Below are positions 18,893-27,643 of a DNA stretch of 64,000 bases, piece after piece. This DNA comes from Lyngbya sp. HA4199-MV5 (GTDB lineage: Bacteria; Cyanobacteriota; Cyanobacteriia; Leptolyngbyales; Leptolyngbyaceae): positions 62,001 to 126,000 of the forward strand of contig JAHHHL010000011.1 of the NCBI GenBank assembly GCA_019359375.1. The letters run 5' to 3'. Numbering within the stretch: the first letter of the stretch is position 1; every line of letters starts with the position of its first letter. Made by a program: the position numbers and the translations under genes. The notes beneath the pieces were generated by a model. It was not told the origin of the DNA and did no database searches. It saw nothing but the letters and a program-made list of their open reading frames with translations.

Positions 18893-19195
18893 GGATAATG
18901 ATTGTAAGAGAGGGCGATTCTTGAGTTGATCAAACAGCTTCAGAGCTGTAGAGAAAGCCGGATCGAGAAAGCCGGATCGAGAGCCAGATATGGTGGGGTG
19001 CTGACAGCAGGTTTGCTAAAGACACGTCTTTTAGTGCTTGCAGCCTCCCCACGATCAATGCTTAAGGGGTAAAAGTCGACATCGGTGCAATTGATAAGAA
19101 CGGTCGATCGCCCGTGCAACAAAGCCCGACAGATGCTTTGGCGAACCCGCTATCCTGGGATATAGTGTCTTGTTTGGGGCAAGGATCAACAGGTC
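18893..19195. other. Divergent intergenic region with a predicted promoter
   Basis: Contains a directly repeated AGAAAGCCGGATCG (about 18953-18980). At the right end is a sigma-70-like promoter, TTGGCG (19138-19143), 17 bases, TATAGT (19161-19166), that would transcribe the gene at 19196 with a leader of about 23 bases. No small gene is seen. Confidence 0.5.
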
Positions 19196-20182
19196 ATGGT
19201 CGGAACGATAGAGCGCATTGCACAAGAAATTGCCGCCTTAGACAAGGCAACTAGCGCGATCGCAGATGAACTTTACAGCGCTTATTCGGCGTATCTCGCT
19301 GTTTTAGCGCAAGCGGTACGTCAGCAGTTAATCCTTGCCAGTTATCACGTCTGCACTCAGGGCTATCCAGAAGCGTTTTTGCGGTTGCCGTACAGTCACC
19401 GTCAGCAGTTACAGCAACGGTTGCGACACCTCGGAGTGCAGGTACAAGAAGAAATCCTCGCCCAACTCCACGTTCCGGTTTTGCTGGATGATCCAGACCT
19501 CGATCCAGTCTTTGTCGATCCGGCATTGGAAGATCCGGCATTGGAAGATCCAGCATTGGAAGATCCGGCGTTGGCAGCGTTGGCATCTAGAGATTTGGCA
19601 TCAGGAGATTTGGTCTTGGGTACAGCAGATCTCACGTCAGACACACCGGCACAAGCCGATCCAGCGCTCCTGGATAGCACGCCAGCCTTTGACGTATCGA
19701 CATCTACCCAGCCTCGATCGCTCACGCCCACCCACCTTGCACACTGGCGTGAAGAATTAGAGCACGCGATCGTGGCTGAACTCAAAGCCACCTCTCATGC
19801 AACAAATCGGCTATTACAGCAAGCTCACATTTTGCCCCAAACGCTGCCCGAATCGGTTCTGGAAGCAGCCACTAAAGCCGAAATTGCAGAAGCAACAAGC
19901 ACGCCTAACTTGCTGAACTTGCTGGTAGAAGCGGCTAACCACACAGCAGAAGCTGACGCAGCAGCAGACTCAAACGGAAATGCTCTCGTGCATATCATTG
20001 CCATTTATTTACGCCTACCTGAAATTGAGTTTGCGGATCCATCTGTGGCAGCCGCTCGCAGCAAAATTCGCAGCTTGTTTGCCCGACTAAAAACCCTGGG
20101 ACGAGACTATCAGAAAAAACAGCATGAACAGTCGATCGCTGAGGCACAGGCAGCATGGCGATCGAGCTGGATAGAGGAGTAG
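19196..20182 (+). CDS. Conserved cyanobacterial hypothetical protein upstream of recG
   Basis: A 328-residue soluble protein with helical N-terminal (about 1-95) and C-terminal (about 180-328) parts joined by an acidic low-complexity linker. The linker contains DPALE pentapeptides encoded by 15-bp tandem repeats. The N-terminal part begins IERIAQEIAALDKATSAIADEL. I know it only as a cyanobacterial hypothetical; no enzymatic motif is visible. It precedes recG by 59 bases of tandem repeat on the same strand, so co-transcription is plausible. Confidence 0.75.
   Translation: MVGTIERIAQEIAALDKATSAIADELYSAYSAYLAVLAQAVRQQLILASYHVCTQGYPEAFLRLPYSHRQQLQQRLRHLGVQVQEEILAQLHVPVLLDDPDLDPVFVDPALEDPALEDPALEDPALAALASRDLASGDLVLGTADLTSDTPAQADPALLDSTPAFDVSTSTQPRSLTPTHLAHWREELEHAIVAELKATSHATNRLLQQAHILPQTLPESVLEAATKAEIAEATSTPNLLNLLVEAANHTAEADAAADSNGNALVHIIAIYLRLPEIEFADPSVAAARSKIRSLFARLKTLGRDYQKKQHEQSIAEAQAAWRSSWIEE
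19517..19576 (+). repeat. 15-bp coding tandem repeat, four units
   Basis: Four consecutive 15-bp units of the form GATCCGGCATTGGAA, the last one diverged, encode the pentapeptide DPALE repeatedly in the linker of the protein at 19196. Copy number is expected to vary between strains. Confidence 0.85.
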
Positions 20183-20240
20183 GGAGCAGGGAGTGGGGAG
20201 TAGGGAGTAGGGAGTAGGGAGTAGGGAGTAGGGAGTAGGA
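20183..20240. repeat. GGGAGTA short tandem repeat
   Basis: About eight tandem 7-bp GGGAGTA-type units fill the whole gap between the hypothetical gene and recG. The repeats contain GGAG Shine-Dalgarno-like sequence right before the recG start, so they could influence its translation (inference). Confidence 0.85.
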
Positions 20241-20241
20241 A

Positions 20242-22887
20242 ATGAACAACTCAGACCAAGAGCCAAGGGTTTCTGAATCGTTGGCACCCGACACCTCATA
20301 CTCAATATCCGATACCCCTTTCCCCTCATCCATCACTCCACCACAAAGCGGAAGCAAGCTACACTCCTCACCCGACTCCCGACTCCCGACTCCCGACTCC
20401 CCACCTCCCCCCGACTGGATTCGCCTACAAAAAGCCCTTTCCTATGAAGCTGAACGTGGGTTTGATGATGTAGAAGGCAAGAACCATCGCTTTAGCGTGT
20501 TTATTAGCACAACGTTGAGTGAGCCGCCTGTTGGGTTGCCTGCGATCGACCAGCATCGCTGGCAGGAACTCGGCAAACAGTTCAGCACGTATTCTGAGCT
20601 GACTTTCGCGCAACGTCAGCATCTTGTCGCTGATACGCGACGGTTTCTGCATCAGGTGCGTCAGACGTGGGAGGGGAAGGGGAGTGGGGACAGGGGACAG
20701 GGGACAGGGGACAGGGGAGAGTCAGCTTCTAACGTATCGGTGAAGGTTCCGAAAACAACGACCTTAGTGGAAGCAGGTCGTTCCATTATGCTTGATCAGG
20801 CGGTGACGTATCTCTCTGGTGTTGGACCCAAGAATGCGGAGAAGTTAGCCAAGCTGGGGCTGATCACGGTGCGGGATGTGCTTTTTTATTACCCTCGTGA
20901 CCACATCGACTATGCACGACAGGTCAACATTCGAGACTTAAAAGAGGGTGAAACGGTCACGCTGCTGGCTACAGTGAAGCGTTGCACCTGTTTTTCCAGC
21001 CCTCGCAACCCCAAGCTGACCATTCTAGAACTGCTCGTTCGTGATCACACGGGACAGCTCAAGCTGGGGCGTTTTTTTGCAGGCAGTCGCTACAGTAGCC
21101 GAGGCTGGCAAGAACAGCAGAAGCGGCAGTATCCACCGGGAGCCACGATCGCCGCGTCTGGTCTGGTTAAAAAAAGCAAATTTGGCATGACGTTGGATAA
21201 TCCTGATATTGAAGTTTTGCAGCATTCGGGTGATGCGATCGATTCCCTCACGGTGGGACGGGTTGTGCCCATTTACCCGCTGACAGAAGGTGTGGATGCC
21301 GCACTGGTGAGACGAGCCGTGATTGCTGCCCTTCCAGCCGTTAAGCAAATTCAGGAAGCATTGCCACAGCCTTTGCGGGAGCAGTATGGGCTGGTAGGCA
21401 TTCAGGACGCGATCGCCCACATCCACTTTCCGCCCGATGGCGCAGCGCTGGATACGGCTCGTCGCCGCCTCGTGTTTGATGAATTCTTTTACCTGCAACT
21501 CGGTCTGCTCAAGCGTCGTCAGGCACAGCGGCAAATTCAAGCCAGTGCGGTGATGGCTCCTACTGGGCAACTCATTGATCAGTTCTATGAAATTCTGCCG
21601 TTTGCCATGACCAATGCCCAGCAGCGCGTCATCAACGATATTCTCAACGATCTGCAAAAGCCGTCTCCGATGAATCGGCTTGTCCAGGGTGATGTCGGCT
21701 CTGGGAAGACGGTCGTGGCAGTGGTGGCGCTACTGGCAGCGATTCAGTCGGGCTACCAAACCGCGATGATGGCTCCCACTGAGGTACTGGCAGAACAGCA
21801 TTATCGCAAACTCGTCGGCTGGTTTAATCTGCTCCATCTGCCTGTTGAGCTGCTGACAGGTTCTACCAAAGCTGCGAAGCGCCGTGAAATTCATGCCCAG
21901 CTTGAAACGGGTGCATTACCGCTGTTAGTCGGCACCCACGCGTTGATTCAGGATACGGTGAACTTTCAGCGGTTGGGGTTAGTAGCGATCGACGAACAGC
22001 ATCGGTTTGGTGTCCAACAGCGGGCGCGACTTCAGCAAAAAGGCGAACATCCCCATGTGCTGACGATGACTGCGACCCCCATTCCACGCACCTTAGCGTT
22101 GACCCTGCACGGCGATTTAGATGTCAGCCAAATCGATGAACTGCCACCGGGGCGGAAGGCGATTCAAACCACGGTGCTGACTGGCAAAGAACGGATGCAG
22201 GCGTATGACCTGATTCGCCGCGAAATTGCTCAGGGACGGCAGGTATACGTCGTATTGCCCCTGGTAGAAGAGTCGGAAAAGCTGGATTTGAAGTCGGCGA
22301 TCGACGAACACCATGCCCTGCAAGAAAGCGTCTTCCCCGAATTCACGGTTGGTCTGCTGCATGGACGCATGACCTCTGCTGAAAAAGATGAAGCCATCAC
22401 TCGTTTCCGCGATAACGAAACCCAAATTCTCGTCTCTACAACGGTGGTAGAAGTGGGTGTGGATGTCCCCAACGCGACGGTGATGCTGATTGAACACGCC
22501 GATCGCTTCGGGCTTTCTCAACTGCACCAGCTACGGGGACGAGTCGGGCGGGGCGGCTCTCAATCGTTCTGCCTACTCATGAGCAGTTCCAAAACCGAAA
22601 CCGCACGCCAACGGCTGAAGGTGCTGGAACAATCCCAGGATGGCTTCTTCATCTCCGAAATGGATATGCGTTTTCGCGGTCCCGGTGAAGTGCTGGGTAC
22701 TCGTCAATCGGGCTTGCCCGACTTCGCCCTGGCAAGTTTGGTAGAAGATCAAGACGTACTGGAACTCGCACGACAAGCTGCTGAAGCGGTCATGGCAAAA
22801 GACGCAACGCTGAGCCGCTGGACACTCATGCAGCAAGAGCTAGACTACCGCTATCGCCGTCTGATGGGTGGCGCAATTTTAACGTGA
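20242..22887 (+). CDS. recG: ATP-dependent DNA helicase RecG
   Basis: RecG remodels stalled replication forks and Holliday junctions. The protein shows the wedge/OB domain (AVTYLSGVGPKNAEKLAKLG, then FYYPRDHIDY) and a helicase core with Walker A GDVGSGKTVVA, a DEQH box (VAIDEQHRFG), TATPIPRTLAL, VVEVGVDVPNA and QLRGRVGRG. At 881 residues it is longer than E. coli RecG (693) because of the N-terminal extension common in cyanobacteria. Two stretches of this extension translate short tandem repeats: a Ser/Pro-Asp stretch from GACTCCC units (20371-20400) and a Gly/Asp/Arg stretch from GGGGACA units (20671-20720). The true start could be downstream of the first repeat, but no good ATG lies there. 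Confidence 0.95.
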   Translation: MNNSDQEPRVSESLAPDTSYSISDTPFPSSITPPQSGSKLHSSPDSRLPTPDSPPPPDWIRLQKALSYEAERGFDDVEGKNHRFSVFISTTLSEPPVGLPAIDQHRWQELGKQFSTYSELTFAQRQHLVADTRRFLHQVRQTWEGKGSGDRGQGTGDRGESASNVSVKVPKTTTLVEAGRSIMLDQAVTYLSGVGPKNAEKLAKLGLITVRDVLFYYPRDHIDYARQVNIRDLKEGETVTLLATVKRCTCFSSPRNPKLTILELLVRDHTGQLKLGRFFAGSRYSSRGWQEQQKRQYPPGATIAASGLVKKSKFGMTLDNPDIEVLQHSGDAIDSLTVGRVVPIYPLTEGVDAALVRRAVIAALPAVKQIQEALPQPLREQYGLVGIQDAIAHIHFPPDGAALDTARRRLVFDEFFYLQLGLLKRRQAQRQIQASAVMAPTGQLIDQFYEILPFAMTNAQQRVINDILNDLQKPSPMNRLVQGDVGSGKTVVAVVALLAAIQSGYQTAMMAPTEVLAEQHYRKLVGWFNLLHLPVELLTGSTKAAKRREIHAQLETGALPLLVGTHALIQDTVNFQRLGLVAIDEQHRFGVQQRARLQQKGEHPHVLTMTATPIPRTLALTLHGDLDVSQIDELPPGRKAIQTTVLTGKERMQAYDLIRREIAQGRQVYVVLPLVEESEKLDLKSAIDEHHALQESVFPEFTVGLLHGRMTSAEKDEAITRFRDNETQILVSTTVVEVGVDVPNATVMLIEHADRFGLSQLHQLRGRVGRGGSQSFCLLMSSSKTETARQRLKVLEQSQDGFFISEMDMRFRGPGEVLGTRQSGLPDFALASLVEDQDVLELARQAAEAVMAKDATLSRWTLMQQELDYRYRRLMGGAILT
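20671..20720 (+). repeat. STRR read in frame within recG
   Basis: GGGGACA tandem units lie inside recG and are translated as a GSGDRGQGTGDRG stretch between the N-terminal helical domain and the wedge domain. The 7-bp period cycles through the three frames, so length changes that are not multiples of three would break the gene. Confidence 0.8.
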
Positions 22888-22994
22888 CGTGAGTTCGATG
22901 AGTTCAAAGGCTGACTTACCAACACTGCCTCTGGCTATCTGCTAACCCCGTCGAACTTACGCTAAGGAACGCGAATTTAATCAGGTGTAATTCT

Positions 22995-23178
22995 TGCTGT
23001 AGGGACGTTACATGGAACGTCCCTACTACAGATGGGAAATGGTTCAGGTTAGTTAATCCACATTCCTTAGGATCGTGGATTAATTAACCTGAAATTCTGC
23101 GTAGGATGCCGTTAGCGTAGCGTAACGCATCGAATCCCAGCTTTGATGCGTTACGGCTAGCGCCTAACACATCCTACA
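22995..23178. repeat. Three consecutive palindromes downstream of recG
   Basis: Three stem-loops lie in a row. GTAGGGACGTT/AACGTCCCTAC (22999-23009 and 23016-23026) is perfect. CAGGTTAGTTAATCCAC (23045-23061) pairs with 23075-23091 with one mismatch. GTAGGATGCCGTTAGC... (23101-23131) pairs imperfectly with 23145-23177. Together with the remaining sequence up to 23522 this gap of about 630 bases carries no gene. Confidence 0.75.
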
Positions 23179-23522
23179 AAATCCGGTGTTATTTAATTTC
23201 CATTCCTAAATAAGCACTTTAATTGGCATTTGGCTACCAACTTTAGTTTGAGAACGTCTGCCATCGTGAGATGGACGTATGCACCCAACACTCGGTTACA
23301 CAAAAGTGACAACTCTGAGTTGACTACAAAAGAAAGTCAATTCCCTATATTGAACTCATACAAACGCAGAAAGCAAATGAGTTACGGGCTTGTTTTACAC
23401 CCATGATGCAAAGAGGGCTGTAGGGCGATCGCTGGAGTATTGAGCAATTGATAGCAGCGATGATCAATGCAAGTCATTAAGTTTGCTCTCTACCTCAATT
23501 AGATGTGACAGAGGATAGTTCT

Positions 23523-23969
23523 ATGGCATCCATTCCCTTACTGATCAAAGACGATATTGAGCGTTTAGGCGCTTCCACTCAGATTGATTCCTTTGGTGGT
23601 TCTTCTGTCAATCGGGCGTTCACGGCTGTCGCACAAGAGGTTATGGAATTGCTAAAGCAATCTCAACCTTTGCAGCCCGATCGCATCAATTACACCGAGG
23701 CGGCAACCTCCGGTTGGTCAGAAACCATCATGATTCGGGCGATCGAGCCAGAGTACAAGGAAGTCATTGCAATCGAGCCTTTAACGACGCGTGAGTTGGA
23801 AGTATTGCAACTGATTGTGGAAGGACACAATAATCCCACGATCGCTGGAAAGCTCTATATCACGATGGGCACTGTGAAAACTCATGTCCGCAATATTTTG
23901 AAGAAACTCTACGTGAACGATCGTACTCAAGCCGCGATTCGGGCACTGCGTTCTGGGCTAGTTCATTAA
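23523..23969 (+). CDS. LuxR-type HTH regulator without receiver domain
   Basis: A 148-residue protein with a variable N-terminal half and a C-terminal LuxR/GerE helix-turn-helix: LTTRELEVLQLIVEGHNNPT, then ITMGTVKTHVRNILKKLYV. It has no phosphoacceptor domain, so activity must depend on the short N-terminus or on protein level. The ATG at 23523 is preceded by AGAGGA at good spacing; an in-frame GTG at 23505 is less likely. It opens the accessory region and lies 27 bases upstream of the cupin gene, so it may regulate or share the following genes' transcript. Confidence 0.85.
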   Translation: MASIPLLIKDDIERLGASTQIDSFGGSSVNRAFTAVAQEVMELLKQSQPLQPDRINYTEAATSGWSETIMIRAIEPEYKEVIAIEPLTTRELEVLQLIVEGHNNPTIAGKLYITMGTVKTHVRNILKKLYVNDRTQAAIRALRSGLVH

Positions 23970-23996
23970 CGCAAGCACTTTAGTAGGAGTAAACCC

Positions 23997-24446
23997 ATGA
24001 CACAATCTTTCTGGCTTTTTGGCAATCGGCTTACCATTCTTGCCGATCACACAACAACGGGTGGTCAGTACGATCTCATTGAGGGCTACAACCCTCCGGG
24101 TACATTGACACCGCTTCATCGCCACACGCGCTATTCTGAGCAACTCTACGTACTGGAAGGGGAACTCACGGTCTGGGCGGGTGAAAAGAAGGTAGTGCTA
24201 ATCCCTGGCGAAAGTTTTCTGATTGCTCCTGGCATTCCTCATGTCGTTGGTGTGCTTAGCGATCAGCCAGCGCGTGCCTTAGTCGTTGCGGCACCCAGCG
24301 GTTTTGCTCGGTTGATTGCAGGAACCGGGACGGTGGATGAGGCAGAGACGACTGATATGGCGCTGTTTGAACGTATTTCTGCCGAGCTTGGCGACGAATT
24401 TTTGGGTCCACCGGGAGCTTTACCTGTTGTTGCTGTGACAGCGTAG
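23997..24446 (+). CDS. Cupin-domain protein
   Basis: A 149-residue single-domain cupin. Motif 1 is HRHTRYSEQLYVLEGEL, with His, His and Glu metal ligands; motif 2 is GIPHVVGV with the last His ligand. Such proteins include small dioxygenases and sugar-binding proteins; nothing fixes the substrate. There is no signal peptide. It follows the LuxR-type gene closely on the same strand and may be its target. Confidence 0.85.
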   Translation: MTQSFWLFGNRLTILADHTTTGGQYDLIEGYNPPGTLTPLHRHTRYSEQLYVLEGELTVWAGEKKVVLIPGESFLIAPGIPHVVGVLSDQPARALVVAAPSGFARLIAGTGTVDEAETTDMALFERISAELGDEFLGPPGALPVVAVTA

Positions 24447-24563
24447 CAAGCCTTTCAGGGCAATGAACGAACCGTCACCTGAGATGTATTTATTCCCGAT
24501 CGATTGCATTTGACGAAGAAGCACATAATCACATTCACCATCCACACATCAAGGAGATTAACC

Positions 24564-25229
24564 ATGCAATTCCACAAACTTACCATCAATGTAACTCTGG
24601 CGATCGCTGCCACTGTTGGTTTGCAAGCAACCACTCACGCTCAAACCAGGTACGATGTCATTGCTAAACAGCTTGGGTTGCAAACATCTCAGTCTCAAAC
24701 AATCCAGCTTGAAGCACCAGTGGCAATCCAATCGGCATTACCAGCCGCCAACAGTGCGACTAACCAGGAGGGACAAACCTTTTTTAGTGAACCGCCACAG
24801 TTAACGCGGGTGGCGGCTTCTCAAACCGGAGCATATGTACCGTCTACCTATGAGTTCACGTTAACGGTGCCTAAAAATGCCGGACAGCCTTTGAAAGCCG
24901 TGACAATCGCTCAGGCTAAAAATGTGGAAACCGTCAAATTTGATGTTGGCAGCAGCAAAGCGTTTATTGGCGATCGACTGACAGCCAGTTCTGAAATCCA
25001 GCTAGCTAGCGTTGGTGGTGAGCAACCAGCCAATCCAGGTGAAGCGACGATCGTGTTTGATCAACCTGTACAACCTGGCAATACGGTTACAGTGGCACTT
25101 CAATCTCAGCGCAATCCTAGCTGGAGTGGGATTTATGAGTTTGGTGTTACTGCCTATCCAGCCGGGGAAAATGGGTTGGGTCAATTCTTAGGCTATGGAC
25201 GCATCAATTTTTACGGCAACTCGAATTGA
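24564..25229 (+). CDS. DUF2808 secreted protein
   Basis: A 221-residue exported protein with a signal peptide (MQFHKLTINVTLAIAATVGL, then ATTHAQ) and a DUF2808 domain from FFSEPPQLTRV to the end. The domain includes YEFTLTVPKNAGQPLKAVTI and IVFDQPVQPGNTVTVAL. DUF2808 proteins are widespread in cyanobacteria, often secreted, with unknown function. The ATG at 24564 has AAGGAG eight bases upstream and is preferred over the longer frame from 24504. A second, diverged DUF2808 gene follows after a MITE-like element. Confidence 0.85.
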   Translation: MQFHKLTINVTLAIAATVGLQATTHAQTRYDVIAKQLGLQTSQSQTIQLEAPVAIQSALPAANSATNQEGQTFFSEPPQLTRVAASQTGAYVPSTYEFTLTVPKNAGQPLKAVTIAQAKNVETVKFDVGSSKAFIGDRLTASSEIQLASVGGEQPANPGEATIVFDQPVQPGNTVTVALQSQRNPSWSGIYEFGVTAYPAGENGLGQFLGYGRINFYGNSN

Positions 25230-25255
25230 GCGTTGGCATCAAATTTATAACTCCA

Positions 25256-25380
25256 GGGCGCGTCATCAATGCAGATCCGAAACCTTTGGTGTCAGCATTA
25301 TCGCATTTGTCCAAGCACACAAGGTTAGGGACTGGAACCCTTGCTGCAAAGTATGTGTGGTCGTCATTGATGACAGCCCC
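25256..25380 (+). repeat. 125-bp MITE-like element, copy 2
   Basis: The element lies in the gap between two DUF2808 genes, with ends GGGCGCGTCATCAAT and ATTGATGACAGCCCC. Here the flanking bases are CA and TG rather than TA. It is the most diverged plus-orientation copy. The open frame running through it into the next gene is an artefact of the insertion. Confidence 0.75.
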
Positions 25381-25434
25381 TGGCGCTATTGGTTCAACCC
25401 GAGTTTCAAGCGAATTCTCTCAAGAGGTAATCTA

Positions 25435-25920
25435 ATGAAAGCGACTGTTTTTGGACTATTATGTGTCATTTTTGCTGCGACGACTGTTTCTGTCGCTCAA
25501 GCACAAACTCCAACCGCATCGGTGACTCAAATTGTGGCGGCGGATGCCGATCCGATGGATACAAGTTCCACTGATTCAGGTGCAGCAGACCATTTTATTG
25601 ATGTGAAAGTACAAGGCAATCCCATCACGGGCATTGCGATCGAGTTTCCACCGGGGTTGAGAGTGACGAAAGGTATTGATGTTAAGGCACGATCGAAGCA
25701 GACAGTTAAAGCCAACGTTGCCATCAACTCGAACGGCGCGACGATCAATTTTCTACAGCCTGTGTCGCCTGGTACAACTCTCAAAATTGCGCTCCGAGGC
25801 GTAAATGGATCGCGCAGTGCAGAGGATATTTGGCTCTACCCGATCGCGGTTCGCTATGTGGGGGAAACTCAAAATATCGCGATTGGTACTGCCCGAATTG
25901 CTACATACGAGAACGATTAA
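25435..25920 (+). CDS. DUF2808-like secreted protein
   Basis: A 161-residue protein with a signal peptide (MKATVFGLLCVIFAATTVSV, then AQAQ) and a DUF2808-type core: VQGNPITGIAIEFPPGL, then INFLQPVSPGTTLKIALRG. It ends with a strand like that of the preceding paralogue (GTARIATYEND versus GYGRINFYGNSN). The ATG at 25435 has AGAGGT upstream; the longer frame from 25195 reads through the MITE-like element and is rejected. Confidence 0.8.
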   Translation: MKATVFGLLCVIFAATTVSVAQAQTPTASVTQIVAADADPMDTSSTDSGAADHFIDVKVQGNPITGIAIEFPPGLRVTKGIDVKARSKQTVKANVAINSNGATINFLQPVSPGTTLKIALRGVNGSRSAEDIWLYPIAVRYVGETQNIAIGTARIATYEND

Positions 25921-26002
25921 TGGCGACTGATAGGCAATAGCTTATCCATGTTTGTTTATTGGCGGTGACATGAAATTACCGACAACAGAACAGGAGGATG
26001 TC

Positions 26003-27643
26003 ATGATTCACTATGACTATGTTGTGATTGGTGCAGGTTCGGCAGGGTGCGTCGTCGCCAATCGTCTGACAGAAGACCGTGACATAACCGTGTTGCTCCT
26101 CGAAGCAGGCAATCCAGATACAAAGCCGGAGATTTATATTCCATCAGAATCTATGAGCCTGCTTGGCTCTGAGGTGGATTGGGCATACTTCTCTGAGCCA
26201 GAATCCTACCTCAACAATCGCAAGATGTTTTGTCCTCGTGGCAAAGTGTTAGGGGGCAGCAGTTCCATCAATTTCATGATGTATGTGCGAGGTAATCATC
26301 ATGATTATGATCACTGGCAATCGTTGGGAAGCCTCGGTTGGAGTTATCAGGATGTCCTACCGTATTTCAAAAAGTCGGAACATCAGCAACGCGGAGCTTC
26401 TAAATATCACGCGATCGATGGGGAATTGAGCGTTACGGATATCAAACCATCGGCTGTGGTGTCTCAACGCTTTATTGATGCGTGTGTGGCAAGGGGCTAT
26501 GACTATAATCCCGATTTCAACGGAGCAGAGCAGAAAGGGGCTGGTCCCTATCAATTGACGGTTAAGGATGGGAAACGCCATAGTGCGGCAGCGGCTTTCC
26601 TTCTACCCATTTTCCAGCGTCCTAATTTGACGGTGATAACTGGGGCGTTAGTGACTCGGTTGTTGTTTGAAGGCACCCGCGTTGTGGGAGTGGAATATGT
26701 GCATGAGGGCAAGATCCATCAGGCACGAGTCAATCAGGAAGTGATCTTGAGCGCGGGTGCGTTTGATTCACCCAAGCTGTTGCTGCTGTCTGGTATTGGC
26801 GATGCAGACCATCTACAGGCAATGGGAATTCCTGTAGTCGCTGACTTGCCGGGTGTGGGACAAAATCTGCAAGATCATATTCTTGTTTCTGTGGTTTACG
26901 AAGCAACGCAAGCGGTTTATCCTGCCGTTTCCAGCAATGGAGTTGAAGCTGGCTTGTTTTTACACAGCGAGGGCAACCCGGAGATTGCGCCCGATTTACA
27001 GTTCTTCTTTGGTCCGATTCAGTTCTTACCGTCGGGCTACACCCCGTCAGAATTTGGGTTTACAGGTGCCGTTTCGTTAACCCATCTTCAGAATGTAGGC
27101 AATGTTGGCTTACGTTCTCTTGACCCTAACGATCCTCCCATGTTTCAGATGAATTATCTGCAATATGAAGCCGATGTGCAGAGGTTAGTGGCGGCACTTA
27201 AATTAATGCGTCAGTTGCTTCAAAGCAGGCATTTTGATGAGTTTCGCGGCAGGGAAATTGCTCCAGGTGCAGAGATTCAAAGCGATGAAGCGATTGAGGC
27301 GTATATCCGGGACGCTTGCAGCACGGTCTATCATCCCGTCGGCACCTGCAAAATGGGCGTAGATGCAATGGCAGTAGTAGACCCAGAACTGCGGGTGTAT
27401 GGGGTGGAGGGGTTGCGTGTTGTGGATGCGTCCATCATGCCAACCATCACCACAGGCAATACAAATGCACCCACTATTATGATTGGCGAAAAAGCGGCGG
27501 ATTTGATTAAAGCCAGTCGCGATCGACAATCCTTTCTCGCTCAATACAACATTCAAAACGAGCGCATTTATCCGTTAGGGGAATTGAGCGAGACGATACG
27601 GAGCGGAAGAAACCCGGAGATGCAGAGAGGTGAAATGGTATGA
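26003..27643 (+). CDS. GMC-family FAD oxidoreductase (choline dehydrogenase-like)
   Basis: A 546-residue flavoenzyme of the glucose-methanol-choline family. The FAD-binding motif YVVIGAGSAGCVVANRL is at the N-terminus, the signature PRGKVLGGSSSINFMMYVRG follows, and the GMC signature 2 is GAFDSPKLLLLSGIG. At the C-terminus HPVGTCKMG supplies the catalytic His and TTGNTNAPTIMIGEKAA the partner residue. Such enzymes oxidise an alcohol, often choline or polyethylene-glycol-like substrates; the substrate here is not determined. The ATG at 26003 has CAGGAGG upstream. The stop codon overlaps the start of the cytochrome P460 gene (ATGA), indicating coupled translation and perhaps electron transfer to that cytochrome (inference). 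Confidence 0.93.
   Translation: MIHYDYVVIGAGSAGCVVANRLTEDRDITVLLLEAGNPDTKPEIYIPSESMSLLGSEVDWAYFSEPESYLNNRKMFCPRGKVLGGSSSINFMMYVRGNHHDYDHWQSLGSLGWSYQDVLPYFKKSEHQQRGASKYHAIDGELSVTDIKPSAVVSQRFIDACVARGYDYNPDFNGAEQKGAGPYQLTVKDGKRHSAAAAFLLPIFQRPNLTVITGALVTRLLFEGTRVVGVEYVHEGKIHQARVNQEVILSAGAFDSPKLLLLSGIGDADHLQAMGIPVVADLPGVGQNLQDHILVSVVYEATQAVYPAVSSNGVEAGLFLHSEGNPEIAPDLQFFFGPIQFLPSGYTPSEFGFTGAVSLTHLQNVGNVGLRSLDPNDPPMFQMNYLQYEADVQRLVAALKLMRQLLQSRHFDEFRGREIAPGAEIQSDEAIEAYIRDACSTVYHPVGTCKMGVDAMAVVDPELRVYGVEGLRVVDASIMPTITTGNTNAPTIMIGEKAADLIKASRDRQSFLAQYNIQNERIYPLGELSETIRSGRNPEMQRGEMV

Noticed and set aside
20183-20240. Possible CRISPR-like array
   Set aside because: The units are 7 bp and directly tandem, with no spacers; it is a short tandem repeat. 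No repeat-spacer pattern was found anywhere in the window.
25195-25434. Long N-terminal extension of the second DUF2808 gene
   Set aside because: It translates the MITE-like element and the end of the previous gene; the signal peptide begins at 25435 after a good ribosome-binding site.
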